Assembly: GCA_025602905.1 (NCBI GenBank)
Contig: JAHLKI010000008.1
Coordinates: 434,001-498,000 of the forward strand
DNA: 64,000 bases
Direction of reading: 5' to 3'
From: Phlyctochytrium arcticum
Lineage: Eukaryota > Chytridiomycota > Chytridiomycetes > Chytridiales > Chytridiaceae
In this document: positions 1 to 14,319 of the stretch, piece by piece
Position numbering within the stretch: the first letter of the stretch is position 1
Layout of the letters: the number at the start of each line of letters is the position of its first letter
Position numbers and translations under genes: made by a program
The notes under the pieces: generated by a model
The model's input: the letters and a program-made list of their open reading frames with translations, nothing else
What the model was told of the DNA's origin: nothing
Database searches by the model: none

Positions 1-1226
1 GTAGCCATCACAGGTGGCAGTGGGGGAGGTGCAGGTTGAGCCGGTTGTGGAGGTGGCTGGGAGCTTCTTAGAGGGTGAGGAAACGCAGAAATGATTGGGT
101 TCGGTGCCTGTTCTGCTGGTGGCGGTTTCTTGCCGGTGCCAAAAATGACTGGTGTGATCCAATCAATTGACATGAGGATAGCAAATGTTCCTAAAGCCAT
201 CCCTTCAAGTATTGTTAGCTCGGCATTCTGAAGATGAGAAATTTCCCGACACTTTCTATACTTACAAACGATGATACGGGTGGTTTCTACTTTCATGGTT
301 TCAATTTTGGTTTTCAGATCACTTATTCGGACGATTAACTTGTGGTGAATTTCCTGAATGCGCAAATCGGTATCCGTGCCGACTTCCCGCCCATCTGTTT
401 TGTGGTTGTTGAGGTCCATGGAAACATCTGTCTTTAAACTGCCAATCATCTCTGCAAATTTGCCATTGAGCGACTCGATTTCGCGCAAGATCTGCTCCGT
501 ATCTGCCTTCAATTGGGCAGAGTCATTCTGTCGCAATAGTTGGAGTTCATTGCGTAGTTCCTGAAGATGAGCTTTGTACAGATATGTTTGCTAGTAGATT
601 GTCAGGAGGAGGTCATACGGTAATGCAATGACAGGGTACTTACATTTTCGAGGTCTGTTTTTGACAAAATCCCAGAACGAACAGCCAGGGTACTAAATTT
701 ATGCCCTCATGTCAGCTCTATTTGAATCTTTAAGGAAAGTAAATGCTGCGTACCTGTCCACCAGCAAGGCATTAATTGTGCGCATAATGGCCACAGCTTG
801 ACCACGAGTGAACCCTTGCCGCTCCAGCTGCCGCACAAGTTTATAGGTATCAAAGTTGAATCGAGATGCAACCCCTCGCTTTTGGCGGTGATCAAAAGAC
901 AGTTGACTATAGTCTTTCAGGAGCGAAACGAGGTTCTTTCTTATTGGCGGAGGAAATTCGGAACTGGCCGACGGAGTGTGGGTAGATTGGGAACGATAGC
1001 GACCCGTGCATGCCAGGATTTGCGTTGAGGGTGGAGTGGGAAGGTAAGTTGGCCGTGAGTGTATCGCAGCAAGTTGTCTCCCGGTTGGGATCTGTGTTGA
1101 TTTTCCAACCGAGGTGAGTGCTAAACGACGGCAACATGCGTCAATTTCTAAAGTGGCAGCGAGTCTAAGCTTCTCCAGAAAATACCTGTATGGCACAACC
1201 CTCCTCGAGTGGATGCCGCTCTCCAA
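1..1226 (-). CDS. DUF1640/CCDC90-like mitochondrial coiled-coil protein (partial at 3' end)
   Basis: The first exon encodes an Arg-rich, probably mitochondrial presequence followed by the family signature FDTYKLVRQLERQGFTRGQA and IMRTINALLVD (about 745-870). Introns then separate a short exon (TLAVRSGILSKTDLEN) and a long coiled-coil exon (about 330-590, RNELQLLRQNDSAQLKADTE and onward). The last exon holds a membrane segment (GMALGTFAILMSIDW, about 165-205) and a Pro-rich tail with no stop before base 1. This order (CCDC90 head, coiled coil, C-terminal transmembrane helix) is that of MCUR1/CCDC90B and yeast Fmp32, inner mitochondrial membrane proteins linked to calcium uniporter regulation or respiratory assembly. 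The exact member cannot be fixed. The N-terminal start at 1226 is uncertain because an extra 5' intron is possible. It is divergent from Sec18, with about 240 bp between them. Confidence 0.8.
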
Positions 1227-1468
1227 TTAATAGACATCTTGTTTGTCGAAGGCCCTTTGGATTTCCTTCTGATGCTTCAACATTTCCGACAATTTCACGC
1301 ACCGCATCTTCGGCGCATCTTGGCTGTCAAATCACGTGAGCTGCCGGAGTTCAAAGCAACGTGTCGCTGCTCGGCGTGTCGCTGCTCGACAATAATAACC
1401 TCCACACGATTGGCAAGAAAGTTATCAGTCCAAAGTACCCCTAGGAGAACGTCTATAGCAGCAACAGA

Positions 1469-4374
<2,906 letters not shown>

Positions 4375-4570
4375 ACATCGTGATCTTATACATCATTTGG
4401 ACATGTTCCTCTGTTTCGCTGGCAAGAGCCGCTTTTACTTGGTCTGTTGCCTGTACATATTTTGGACTCTTTATTCAAAAAGAATAGCATTATATTCGAG
4501 AAAAGTCCGCGGAAATTGCAGAGATGTATATACAAAAAGTGGCAGAGGGATCTAATCTGAACTTGCAACG

Positions 4571-5902
4571 TTATCGCTGCTGGTTTTGTTGGTAGTATTG
4601 GTTTTGCTGGTTCCCGGGTTGGGAGAACTGTTGCTGTCCGTACTGCTGCTGAGTATACTGCTGATGCGCAAGAGACTGTTGTTGGAGGGCCTGCTCGTAA
4701 TTAAACTGACTTGGCGGTTGTTGTTGCTGTTGTTGTTGTTGTTGTTGTTGTCGCGGGAGTTGCTGGTTCTGCAGCAGTTGCTGTTGTTGCAAGGCCATCT
4801 GTTGGGCCATTTGTGGGTTGTTTGCATAAGCAAATTGTGCGCCTGCCATTTGCTGGTTACCAAAGTTCCCAGCAGACATATTAAGCGGCTGTTGCGCCAA
4901 TTGCTGCTGTTGCATATACAACTGCTGCTGGAGGAGTTGTTCCTGTTGAAGATATTGCTGCTGTTGCAATTGATGTTGCTGGAGCATATATTGCGACTGG
5001 TCGCCCTGCATCCCTGAAGAGGACGTCATCTGTTGAGCCGGATTTGTCATTGTGCTGTTATTTGCGTTAGATTGTTGTGATTGATTCGAGGTCGTGGCAT
5101 TCGAATTGCGGGTATTCGTGTAGGAGGGGGCAATTCCAGAGAGGGATTCGACATTGGCAAAGTTTTTCCGTTTCGCGTCTACTGCACCCATGCTCCCCGC
5201 TGCGAGGTTCAATACCACGTACAGTGCATTACCCACCGAACTCCGATCAACCGTGATTTTATTTGTCAACACCTGTAGAAATTATGAGTTGAAGCCCATA
5301 TTTACACTTGCTTTCTCAACCAAAACACTTACATCAAACCAGGTGACACTCTCTCCATGCCATCGACCGTGCCTTGGAGGGTCCTCGCGGACGAACCAAG
5401 CAACCATGTTGTTGGCAATCAATTCGGGCGGCGTGAATCCATTATTGAAGCGAACCCATCCATAGACATCGACTGATGGGTCAATTGGTTGCGAATTGTG
5501 TAATGGGCCGGGACGAAAGTTGTCGGTCACACCCAGTCGAAGCAGGGCTCTTGATACTAGCTTGAGCACGGCATTCTCGGTCATGAACAGCAAGACAGTA
5601 TCTTGTCCCTGCTGTATTGTTCCGCCCTGGTTTTCGAGCTCGATGGCACATGGGGCAGACCATTCTAGAGGCATATATATAAGAACTTAAATTGAAAAGT
5701 CTCGCTTGTAGGTAGTCTTTGACAAACCTCCGTTCTTCAGCCGTAAAATCGCAACTCCCTTCTGTCCACGCACAATGGCTATTCCCATTGAACTTAGAAT
5801 GTACGTCGGCGGAATAGCCGCTCCTTGGTTTTGGTCAACAAAGGCGCTCAAGGCCTTTGCTGCCTGTTGGCACTCTTCTCCGGCAGTTAGCTCTCGGCCC
5901 AT
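4571..5902 (-). CDS. SYLF-domain (Ysc84-like) protein with glutamine-rich tail
   Basis: Three exons. Exon 1 (5902 down to about 5730) carries GEECQQAAKALSAFVD and IPPTYILSSMGIAIVRGQKG. Exon 2 (about 5665-5333) begins EWSAPCAIELENQGG and contains DTVLLFMTENAVLKLVS. Exon 3 opens with VLTNKITVDRSSVG and ends in a long Gln/Asn-rich tail (about 4571-5080). These are the landmarks of the SYLF (DUF500) domain, which binds phosphoinositides and, in Ysc84/SH3YL1, actin at endocytic sites. There is no SH3 domain; the C-terminus is instead a prion-like QN tract encoded by a CAA/CAG repeat visible at 4715-4760. The start at 5902 is the first ATG in frame, since the open frame upstream to 6010 has none; a further 5' exon is possible. 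Function beyond membrane binding is inference. Confidence 0.8.
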
Positions 5903-6626
5903 CTTCGAATTCTTCGAATAATGTGCAGATGATCGAATGTCCCAAAATTCGCGTGACAAAGGCTTTTCAGACCGCTGCGCAGCAATGTACAAAAAGTGAA
6001 GCGTTCTCACAATTTTTCAATCAACGTATGTTTACAAGGAATATTAGTGGTAGTTTACAAGCGTCAAAGTAAATCGCCTTCAGCGCAGTGATAAAGGGTC
6101 AAGTCTAGACTCAATTTCCTCATTTTGTCCGTATGCTTTCTGAAATTTCTCCTTCAAAGAAAGGACTACCAACCGAGTGTTAGCGCGTAATTTGAGTGTT
6201 AGACCAAGGTGATCCACGTACGAGTGTCTTGTGGCGAATTTGTGCTTTTGCTGGGCGTTCGTCGTTGAGGAATCAAGGTTGTACCTCCTGGCGACCGAGG
6301 AATGTTGGTTTTCTTCAATCGAGTCAGAGCCACATCCGGAGCAAAATTTTGCATTGGCAACCTGCTGCTTTTCGAAAGTCAGTTGAGTTCTCTGTATTGG
6401 AACTTATGGCTACCGCATATGGCTACGTACACGCTGGTCGCAAGTTTGGGGTGCCCGAAATCTGGCCGAGAACTGGATAACATGGGATATTGCGTCTTTA
6501 ATGGCGGGGTTGAAAGCCATGCTGGTTATCAGTTGCCCACCTTTCTGAATTAAACTCATCCTGTGTCTGGATATTAATGTCCGGGGTTCGTCGTATAGGA
6601 TTTCTGATGATAGACTGTTATTCGGG

Positions 6627-7602
6627 TCATGAGAATCGATAGTTCGTGATAGCAAATGCCAACCTGTTAACAGAATGCTCAGGAACAACCGGTGCCACGT
6701 CGTCTTCCGCAGCCTGAGCAAGCGGGCTACAATAATTACAAAGTTAGTTCATATCCGGCATTAAGCAGGGTAAGAGTAGATCACACCTTTGGCCCTCAAC
6801 TGCCAAGGAAGAGCTCAAATTAGAACTCGGTCTATACGCTTTGTTGATGACGGCTGACAACGATCGCATGTTGGCCACGGCTTCTGATTTCCTGGGTAAC
6901 GATGGACTAAACGGATTGTCACTGGGATTCAAGCTACTTCTTGTCGCGGCAGCCTTTCGCAGCGGAGAAGGGGCCATCGGTTCAAAGCGCTTGTTCAAAT
7001 ATTTTTTGCGAGGGCTATTAGAGGAAATCAGATGCTACTTGGGAAAAAACCCGTCAATTTGCCCATATACCTCATTAGCCTTGTAAAAGTCTTTTGGACA
7101 CGGGAAAGCTCCTTCAACACATCGCTCATCGAAGCCTCTTGAGGAAGCGAATCTTTTGGCTTTGATTCCTGCGATGCAGATGGTGCTTTCCGGTACGGAG
7201 CATTGATTGCTGGTGGTGGGGGTGGGGGTGGCGGAGGCGGGGCTGCAACTGATCGCAGAGCTTCAAGTTCTTTCAATCTCTTCTCCAGTTCTTCCAGCCG
7301 ATTAGTAAGAAATGCAATCCTGTCCGCATCTCCCGCATCTCCCTGCGCTACAGTCGTCTTCTAATCATAATTGGGATGCATTTTGTTCAGGACAGTCAGA
7401 TGCTTGGCGATCGATGTAGTAATCTCACCTGTGGGACTAAGGCGGAAGAATCCAGCTCGAGGACAGTTACTTGCGAAGATGCGCTCAAGAGGAAAAAGAT
7501 ATCGAAAAGCATTCCCAGGGAGGCTGACAGCACAAAGATTGCCGACGTTCCCACCACATAGCTGACCCACGCGGTTGAATCGGGAGGGAACATGGTCGAC
7601 AT
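6627..7602 (-). CDS. Proline-rich coiled-coil protein with N-terminal membrane helix
   Basis: Not confidently assigned. Reading minus: exon 1 (7602 to about 7430) encodes one hydrophobic segment (VSYVVGTSAIFVLSASLGML). An intron is removed, then comes a coiled coil (RIAFLTNRLEELEKRLKELE) running into a run of ten prolines (about 7214-7243) and then MSDVLKELSRVQ. Another intron leads to a basic segment SPRKKYLNKRFEPMAPSPLRK and a Ser/Arg-rich region, and a last exon ends RLAFAITNYRFS with a stop at 6627. The order coiled coil, polyproline, then a DVLKEL-type motif faintly recalls animal mitochondrial fission regulator (MTFR) proteins, but the match is weak and the following arginine-rich motif differs. 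The 3' end is uncertain: an intron starting at 6670 would extend it. Confidence 0.5.
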
Positions 7603-7863
7603 TTTCTCTCCGCAGGATTTCGTCCTTCGTCAATAGTCCTTCTCAATCCACGAGTCTCGAAATGAATGCTCCTCCGGTCGTTGATCTTTGAATCTGGAAA
7701 CGCTGGCGTTCGGACGCGCCTGGAGAAGGAGGGCAACTGTCATCGCTAGGGCTAAACCCTATCTTCGTGCAGGAACTGGTGGCTGCGCCATTTCCAAGAA
7801 GGCGGCGAAATTGAGATTCTTGTCGAAAGGCGAAGGCCAGAAAATCCCGAATAACACAACACA

Positions 7864-8298
7864 ATGTCGTGGCGAGGACCAGTAAGCAAGAGTCTGAAGG
7901 AGCTGCGTGTGCATGTCTGCCAGACATCGGCCGGCAGCAAGGGAGCAAGGTGGGCTTTTGAACCGGCAGAAACGGTGGGATTTTGAACTCATCGCTTGGC
8001 CCCACCTGTACAGAGACTTCATTCAGAAACAATACCCGGCGTTGAAAGCTGCCAACCCCACGCTACCCATTTTGATTCGGGAAACATCTGGAATAGAAGC
8101 ACGAGTGTTTGGTCGCTACGGTAGGCATTATTGTGGAGCTTTCCTGCCCAGTCCTTAGTACTTACTCTGATGTCAAATCTGGCTATTACAGACCTTGGAC
8201 AAGAGCGGAAAGTGAGCTTGGAGAACCTGTCTGAAACGGATGTTGCAGACCGAATTAAGCAACTCGCTGAGACCCGACCTAGCTCCAGCCAAGCTTGA
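7864..8298 (+). CDS. NDUFA2: NADH:ubiquinone oxidoreductase subunit NDUFA2 (B8)
   Basis: Small accessory subunit of the matrix arm of mitochondrial complex I, with a thioredoxin-like fold. Three exons: 7864-7949 (MSWRGPVSKSLKELRVHVCQ, then TSAGSKGA), 8014-8120 (DFIQKQYPALKAANPTLPIL, then IRETSGIEARVFGRY) and 8192-8298 (DLGQERKVSLENLSETDVAD and a short tail). The joined protein is about 99 residues, the usual size, and follows the family closely from the first residue, including the N-terminal cysteine and the RE.SG..ARV..RY...G pattern. Introns of 64 and 71 nt with GT-AG borders. Very secure assignment. Confidence 0.95.
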
Positions 8299-8915
8299 GA
8301 CTACCCATCGTGCCAATGTTTTTCCCATCAACAAGTGAATACAGACCCCCCTTGCGCAACTAGACCTGTGGCTTCAACACAAGCGGCCAGCGCTTTGGTT
8401 TATTCTCTTTCTCGACTGGCTGATCGTAGATGATCCAGTCAGTATGTACAATACATCATTTTAATTCAACTCGGGTACTCAAAACTGCGGTTCACCCAGA
8501 TTATCCACCTGTGCAGCATTTATCGCTCAGATGCCTCTTCCATTTTGGTATTGCTCAAATATCGTCTTTTCCCTCATTTCTTTGGTGTTTCCGGAGGTGC
8601 GATTGGCTAATGCAAAGGACATGGGATTGGAAACAAGACCTACAAATCGATGAAGATCATTCTGCCTTCAAGGTCGTGTGAGATGGTCCTCTTTAACGTT
8701 CCATATTTTGACGATTGATGTTGTGCCGCTTTCCGATGGGTTACGTCAAGGGAAAACACTTTCAAATTCCCTTCTGAAATTCTGAAATTCAACAACGCTC
8801 CGAAGTGGCGCAGTGCTCTCGTCAGCATCGGGATTTACATTTGCGGATTTTGGCAGATCCAACAGGGTTGCAATTAATTGATTTTCTAGCACTTTATTTC
8901 AATCAAACAACGACA

Positions 8916-10181
8916 ATGCTTGCCACAGAGTCGGCAGCACCACCCCCGCTGCCCAAAAGCACTGGTGGTCAAACAACCGTCAAGTCACAGGATGGCGGTG
9001 CATACTCGTTTGCCTCCGAGCCTCGTCCAGTTCAAGCGTCACGGAAAAAGTATCGGGATATCAATGAGGGAGAAGAGCAAGCATCGTAAGTTATGATCAG
9101 CATATGCTCCGTAGGAGAACCGGGTAGCTTATGGGTATACTAGTGCGGTCAATATTATGTATGATCGACGTATACATCGCGGGAGCACATACGCAGCGCC
9201 AAATCTACCTCTGGTCGGTGAATCACTACACGGCCATATTCAAGTTCTAACATTGTGGTGGAATCTTTAGAGAAACCACCCGGACCCAATTGAAATCGAA
9301 AAACAAAATGATATTCGGCGAAGATTACGAGCAAAGAAGCGAGCCGAGGCTCAGCGGCGGGTTCGCACGCCTGATCCAGTCCCGGGAAGAAAACATATGG
9401 ATATTCAGACAGAGTTATACCTAGAGGAGCTCAGTGATAAAGTTCCGGAGGCGTATGCCGCTACCCAGACCGATGCATTCCTCGACCGGGCTCCTAGTCC
9501 ATTGTACATACCGCAAAAGAGTGGAATGGATGTGGCTACTCAAGTGTACGAAGGAGAGCTATTTGACTTTGATTACGAAGTACAGCCAATCTTGGAGGTA
9601 CTGGTGGGGAAAACGATTGAACAGGCTCTTATGGAAGTGCACGAAGAGGAGGAATTGGAACTATTGCGACGGCACCAGGTATGATTTAAGTGCTATCAAG
9701 AGGGTCGTATATACAAGATTCGCTAACATTAATAATCTACAGATAACATTTGAGGAGCGCAGGAATGCAGAACTAGCTGAGGTACAACGCTTGGAGGACG
9801 CAGAACGACGACGAACCGAGGAGAAAGAACGACGTCTGGCGGAACAAATAAAAATCTTGAAGGAAAAACAGGATACAGCCGAAAAAATTGCAGCTCGCGC
9901 ATTCGCCCAGAGCTATCTGCAAAATCTGGTTCCGAGTGTTTTCCAGTCTTTACAAGCATCGGGCTACTTTTACGATTCAGTGGAGCGGGAAATTGATTCA
10001 CAGTTTTTGCCGTGGTTGACGACGGAAACGCAAAAGAACTTGTCACGGTTGAATGTTGCAAGGGCGCTGGTCGATGGTACGATTCTATTCTTTCGTCGCC
10101 CGCCAGATCTGGCATCGATATACCTAACACCCTTTCATAGATATGATCAGAACCTCCCTACAACAGATGCGGCACAAGTGA
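8916..10181 (+). CDS. RSPH3: Radial spoke head protein 3 (RSP3/RSPH3)
   Basis: Stalk and dimerisation protein of axonemal radial spokes, which link outer doublet microtubules to the central pair in motile 9+2 flagella. Exons: 8916-9085, 9144 to about 9220 (AVNIMYDRRIHRGSTYA), about 9270-9679 (RKHMDIQTELYLEELSDKVP, TQTDAFLDRAPSPLYIP, EVQPILEVLVGKTIEQALME), 9743 to about 10075 (a charged coiled coil ending NLSRLNVARALVD) and a short last exon ending DMIRTSLQQMRHK with stop at 10179-10181. The NIM.DRR..RG.TYA and GRKH.D.QTELYLEEL signatures are diagnostic. The last intron is supported because it restores a normal C-terminus. Presence of this gene argues that the host makes swimming zoospores. 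Confidence 0.93.
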
Positions 10182-10265
10182 GGTGTCGCTGACCCACCTG
10201 AATAGTGTTTACCTCATAGAATAGTCTGTCGGCTTATAAGATAGTGATTCAAGCTGCATTGCATT

Positions 10266-12879
10266 TTAAAAATCCCCTGTGAACCCGTGGGAAAGGGGGT
10301 GATTAAACCCTTCATACAAGGCCTTCCTTTTTGCGAGTTTTTTTTCTTCCGCTCGAGCTTCACGGGCTTTGCCCTTTGCACCTTGTAAAGAAAGCGTAAT
10401 TAAATCTGCGGCCTGTCCTTTAGTGAGTAGACCCGCTTCATAGTCTGACTGAGTAAGGTGCAACTTGGCCAGCAAGCTGATTTGTGATGTGGTCGCGGGA
10501 CCAAGTCGCCACCGGGCGTCCCGTTTGGCCATAGAGAACAGGCCTTCTATTTTGATCCATGTGTCAGCGGCTCTGACTGCATACTCGAAGTCGTCATGCT
10601 GCAGAATTCGCTTTTTTCGAGTCCGTATATTGCCCTTAGTAGTTTTGGAGCGCAGATTGACTACGTACAACCCTGACAAAACATCAGAATGTGGTTCTTT
10701 TGACACTGGTTGAAAGCAAAAGTGAGTTACCTTCATGTGGTTCGATGACTACGGTTCCCCGATCTGGCAGTGTTAAAGCGCACTCCTCCTTTCCCGTCCG
10801 AACCCACGCAAGTCGCGTAAAATCCGCCATTCTTTCATTATCAGCTTTTATGCTCGCAACTGCAAATGGGTAGTCATAATCGCGAGTAAAAACTTTGACT
10901 TTGGCGGGATATTTGGAAAGATCCGCTATTTCTTCAACATTCTTTGCGCCTTCCTTTAGATCTTTGGCGGAGTTTTTGGAAAGATCCGCCATTTGTTCAA
11001 AATTCTTTGCGCCTTCCTTTAGATCTGGCCGATCTCTTGTGAGTTCAAGGAGGCGCGATACAGGTTGTCCTTCGATTGTCTGTGAGTAAAGATGCATGAC
11101 TCGAGTCGCTCCTACTCAATGTACCTTGCAGATCAAAGTCACGATTCAAACCCAAGAGTACAGGGACATTGACCAGCTTCTCGGGTTTCTTCATCATATC
11201 CGTCAGGTCGATAACCAAGCAATCGTTCTTGTCTTTACATTGCAATCAGAACTTTCTGCAAACAGCTAAGATAAAATTGGTCTTTACCTTTGTGTTGGCG
11301 CAGCCCACGCCCGAGCATTTGTTGTAGCAACGCACTTGACTGTGTGGGCCGAGCCATTATTATACAGTCTATACGTGGCACATCAACGCCTTCTGTCATG
11401 ATTCCTGATGATGATCTCAGTTTAGGGAAAAAACTTTGGTAACGGAGAACACTAATATATACCGCAATTTACCAGTACCGGCAACTCCTGATTGCGAAAA
11501 GAGTCAATTAGCATCTTTCGTTGAGCCGGTTTTGTGCCACCGTGAAGTGCATCTGCTCGTATTCCACGGCGTTGTAACAGGTCCGCTAGTGTAGTCAAGT
11601 GCTCCACATTGATGGCAAAGATGAGGATGGACTTGCGATTCTCTTTTTCTATTTGCGCGTCTGGTTAGTGGCCACATTTGATCGTGTCATAGAAGGCAGA
11701 CTTGCCCATTGCGTCGATGACCTGTTTGACCACCAACTCATTACGAATGGGGGTATTCAATTGACGGGCCAGGGGAGCCAGTGCGAAATCACCACAACGC
11801 GTTGGGACGCCCTCCAGGGATACTTTCGTTGTGATTGATCGAATTCGCATATCACAGAGCCTGGAACCCGACCGCTCAGTCAAAGTGCAAACATATGATC
11901 GTGCTTTTTGCGTCTACCATTTCTCCTCAATCATCTCGGTGATACTTTTATGAAAAACAATCTTGTCAAATGCAACCTCCAATCCAAGACCATCGTGGCG
12001 GCGAACAGTGGCAGAACATCCCCAAAGCAAAATGTCTGACTCGGGCTTATCTGTGCCAAAATGTTCAAAGATTCGCTGATACGTAGATGCGGCGGCATGA
12101 TGTGCCTATGAGCGAGTGAGCGTTTAACAATAGCAAGTAGAGCATCCAGCATGTACCTCATCTGACATGACATACGTTAACTTCCAACTTATGATGAAAA
12201 AACACGGGTATAAGCTCACCGACAATAATCGCCTTGAAAGTAGCGGGATCAAAGCGGGTTAGCCGAGACACCAATTTTTGGCCCGCCGTTCGACCAATAG
12301 TCGGTACTGACGCAATCACCACATCGCAATCATCATCAGCATACTTGTTGGCTTCTTCTAATCCAACTTTCTAATATCGTCATTTCAGCAAAGACAGTTT
12401 GACTGTGTGTACATGGATGCCCCTACGAGTATTGGATTGTGACGTTCGATTGCGTTCAGAGCTTGCTGTAGCAGCTCAGTTCGGTGTGCTAAAATCAAAA
12501 CTTTTGTTGCTTGTGATGTCTTGCCGGGAATGTGTTTGATGAGATTTGAAAAGACTGCCTTGATGGAAGTTTCCATATTAGATAAACTAAATGCAAGATA
12601 TTTGATCAAACTCAGTACCGTTTTACCGCTCCCGACTGGCAGGCTTACAACCTACAAACAAACACATTGGATTTTAGCGATATGATGACAGCACAGGACT
12701 TTTGGAACTTGCGCTGAGTGTACCTGCCGCTTTACGCCCTGGGCGAATTGGCTCAACGATTCATCAATGCATTGCTGTTGATAGGGACGGAGCAAAAATT
12801 GGGAGGGGTTCGTATGTATTTGCGACAGTCTTCTCGTCGTTTGTTTACTCCACCCATACTTTGCCCACGCCCACCGCAT
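10266..12879 (-). CDS. IRC3: Irc3-type mitochondrial superfamily II helicase
   Basis: DEAD/H-type helicase of the Irc3 family, known in yeast for branch migration and maintenance of mitochondrial DNA. Reading minus: an N-terminal Q-motif-like segment (FLLRPYQQQCIDESLSQFA), motif I in VVSLPVGSGKTV (about 12640), motif Ia VLILAHRTELLQQAL, DVVIASVPTIGR, motif II IIVDEAHHAAASTYQ (about 12080-12110), motif III GCSATVRRHDG, then ILIFAINVEHLTTLADLL and QMLGRGLRQ (motif VI, about 11305). Many short introns. The C-terminal half contains an exact-length tandem copy of 21 residues (LKEGAKN...ADLSK, 10900-11030). The start is set at 12879 (MRWAWAKYGW); more upstream in-frame ATGs at 12969 and 13095 exist but lie under the first exon of ZFPL1 on the other strand. 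A mitochondrial location is inference from the family. Confidence 0.85.
10915..11040 (-). repeat. 63-bp in-frame tandem duplication inside IRC3
   Basis: Two copies, offset exactly 63 bp (GGAAAG at 10915 and again at 10978), give two 21-residue blocks of the form DLKEGAKN(F/V)E(Q/E)(M/I)ADLSK. The copies differ by only a few bases, so the duplication is probably recent, and the reading frame is kept. Confidence 0.85.
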
Positions 12880-12967
12880 CTTGGGATCTTGAAATCGTCG
12901 ACCTCTTTCCGACAAAAGGTAGCAGCCGCATCGCCCACCATTCACCAAAGGAATCGCTATCCGCATC

Positions 12968-13781
12968 ATGGGTCTTTGCAAGTGTCGAAATGTTACGAGT
13001 CTATGTACGTGCGGCAACTGTTTATATACGTAGCGGGATGCACCTCTGAACAAGTTCGTGTTCCGCTGATCCAGTCTGCTTTTCGCACCGAGCAAACGTC
13101 TGCGAAACTTGCCTTTTGCGAGAGCACCAGCGATGCAAGGTCGCCACCTACCTGCAATGGCTCAAGAACAGCGAATTCAGTGACCATGCTTGTTCGCAGT
13201 GTGGGGGGAGTTTGGCCATGGGTCCGGTTGTGCGAATACCCTGTCTGCACTCGTTACATGTAACATGTCTGCCGCCCGTACCGCCTGGCACACCAATAGA
13301 TTGTAAAGCGTGCGGGGTAAGTGTTTACAATACCCTTGTGGGTCTGGAAGATTACGTCTAATGTCAAATCTTTAGAAGGCTGTACCATCAAATCAAGATT
13401 CACCAATAGGAGATTCTTTGCGACGTGTGTTGGAAGATGTATGTATAACCTGATGAAAGGGTCGTAATGTATCTCACCCATAGCACATAGCGGCGACAAG
13501 GACATGCAGACACGAGTTATGAAGAGCCATACCGTCATGAAGTCCCCATAGAAATGGAGCCTATCAGGAAACCTTCGTGGCCAGCCGGTGTTCCTAAACC
13601 TATAGTGACGGATGTCCGGCAAGGGAATTCCTCTGCAGTCCTGGACCCGTCAAGGAAACGGTCATTTTCTCGGTTACGCTCAGGTCTCCCCCGGTTGGAC
13701 CGGCGGCTTGTCGCTCTGGTCATCGTGGCCGGACTGTTCTTTACACTATCCACCGTGTACATACATGCAGTTTTGCGGTAG
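12968..13781 (+). CDS. ZFPL1: ZFPL1-like Golgi zinc-finger membrane protein
   Basis: Exon 1 (12968 to about 13012) reads MGLCKCRNVTSL. After an intron the next exon continues FCFSHRANVCETCLL, REHQRCKVATYLQWLKNSEF and then C..CGGSL...V.RIPCLHSLH..CL, matching the B-box-like and RING-like zinc fingers of zinc finger protein-like 1, a cis-Golgi integral membrane protein. Two further introns lead to a basic linker (RKRSFSRLRSGLPRLDRR) and a C-terminal transmembrane helix (LVALVIVAGLFFTLSTVYI) ending at 13781. Order and spacing match the family, which anchors by a C-terminal helix. The ATG lies head to head with the IRC3 gene, with potential 5' overlap on the opposite strand. Confidence 0.85.
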
Positions 13782-14319
13782 CTATGCTCTTGCCTTTGGA
13801 CTATTGTAAACCTATTCTATTGAAGAGCATCATGTTGTGGGGTGGTCACAGTGAAAGCGAAGTTGATAGTAGAACGCTATGCCCTCCCATATGTGTCTTC
13901 ATCGCCGCCGTCGCGTACTTATAGACATCATCCTCTCATTTTGACAGGTGTGCTGGAAACAACCCAGCAAAAATGACACCTGGCTGAGCCAAAGGGCTCC
14001 GCCGCAACCCTAGCCCCCCCAGCCGCTCGCGGCTTCGGCGCTTCGCGAGACCCTCCGCCGTTGCCAAAACCCAAAACCTTTTCCTGGCACAAAAAGAGCG
14101 GACCAGGCGCCAGCAGACCCAAAGTCCAAACTGCCGACCTTGACCTCCAAACTCCACAGACGACGACCTCGGCAACCGCCTCGTAAGCTGTCTCTCTAGG
14201 TAATGCCCGTTTTCCTCGATCGAATTCCTCTTCACCTCCCAGCTCACACCTTTTTCCAAGGGGGACATTTCGCTTCAAGAGAGTAACAAACCAACCACTA
14301 AAAGTGTCTATCGGACACA
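13782..14319. other. Intergenic region upstream of the DOMON-b561 gene
   Basis: About 540 bp between the stop of ZFPL1 and the start of the intronless redox gene. It is GC-rich towards 13980-14160. Open frames on the minus strand here show no recognisable motif, so I treat the stretch as promoter and 5' leader. Confidence 0.5.

Noticed and set aside
4586..5017. Leucine-rich plus-strand open frame
   Set aside because: It is the reverse strand of the glutamine-rich tail of the SYLF gene; CAA/CAG repeats read as TTG/CTG leucines.
6196..6553. Plus-strand open frames of 80-95 residues
   Set aside because: No recognisable motif, no good start context, and they overlap each other in different frames between two minus-strand genes.
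8430..8681. Plus-strand open frame of 83 residues between NDUFA2 and RSPH3
   Set aside because: No domain or signal; His/Cys-containing composition looks random and there is no supporting splice structure.
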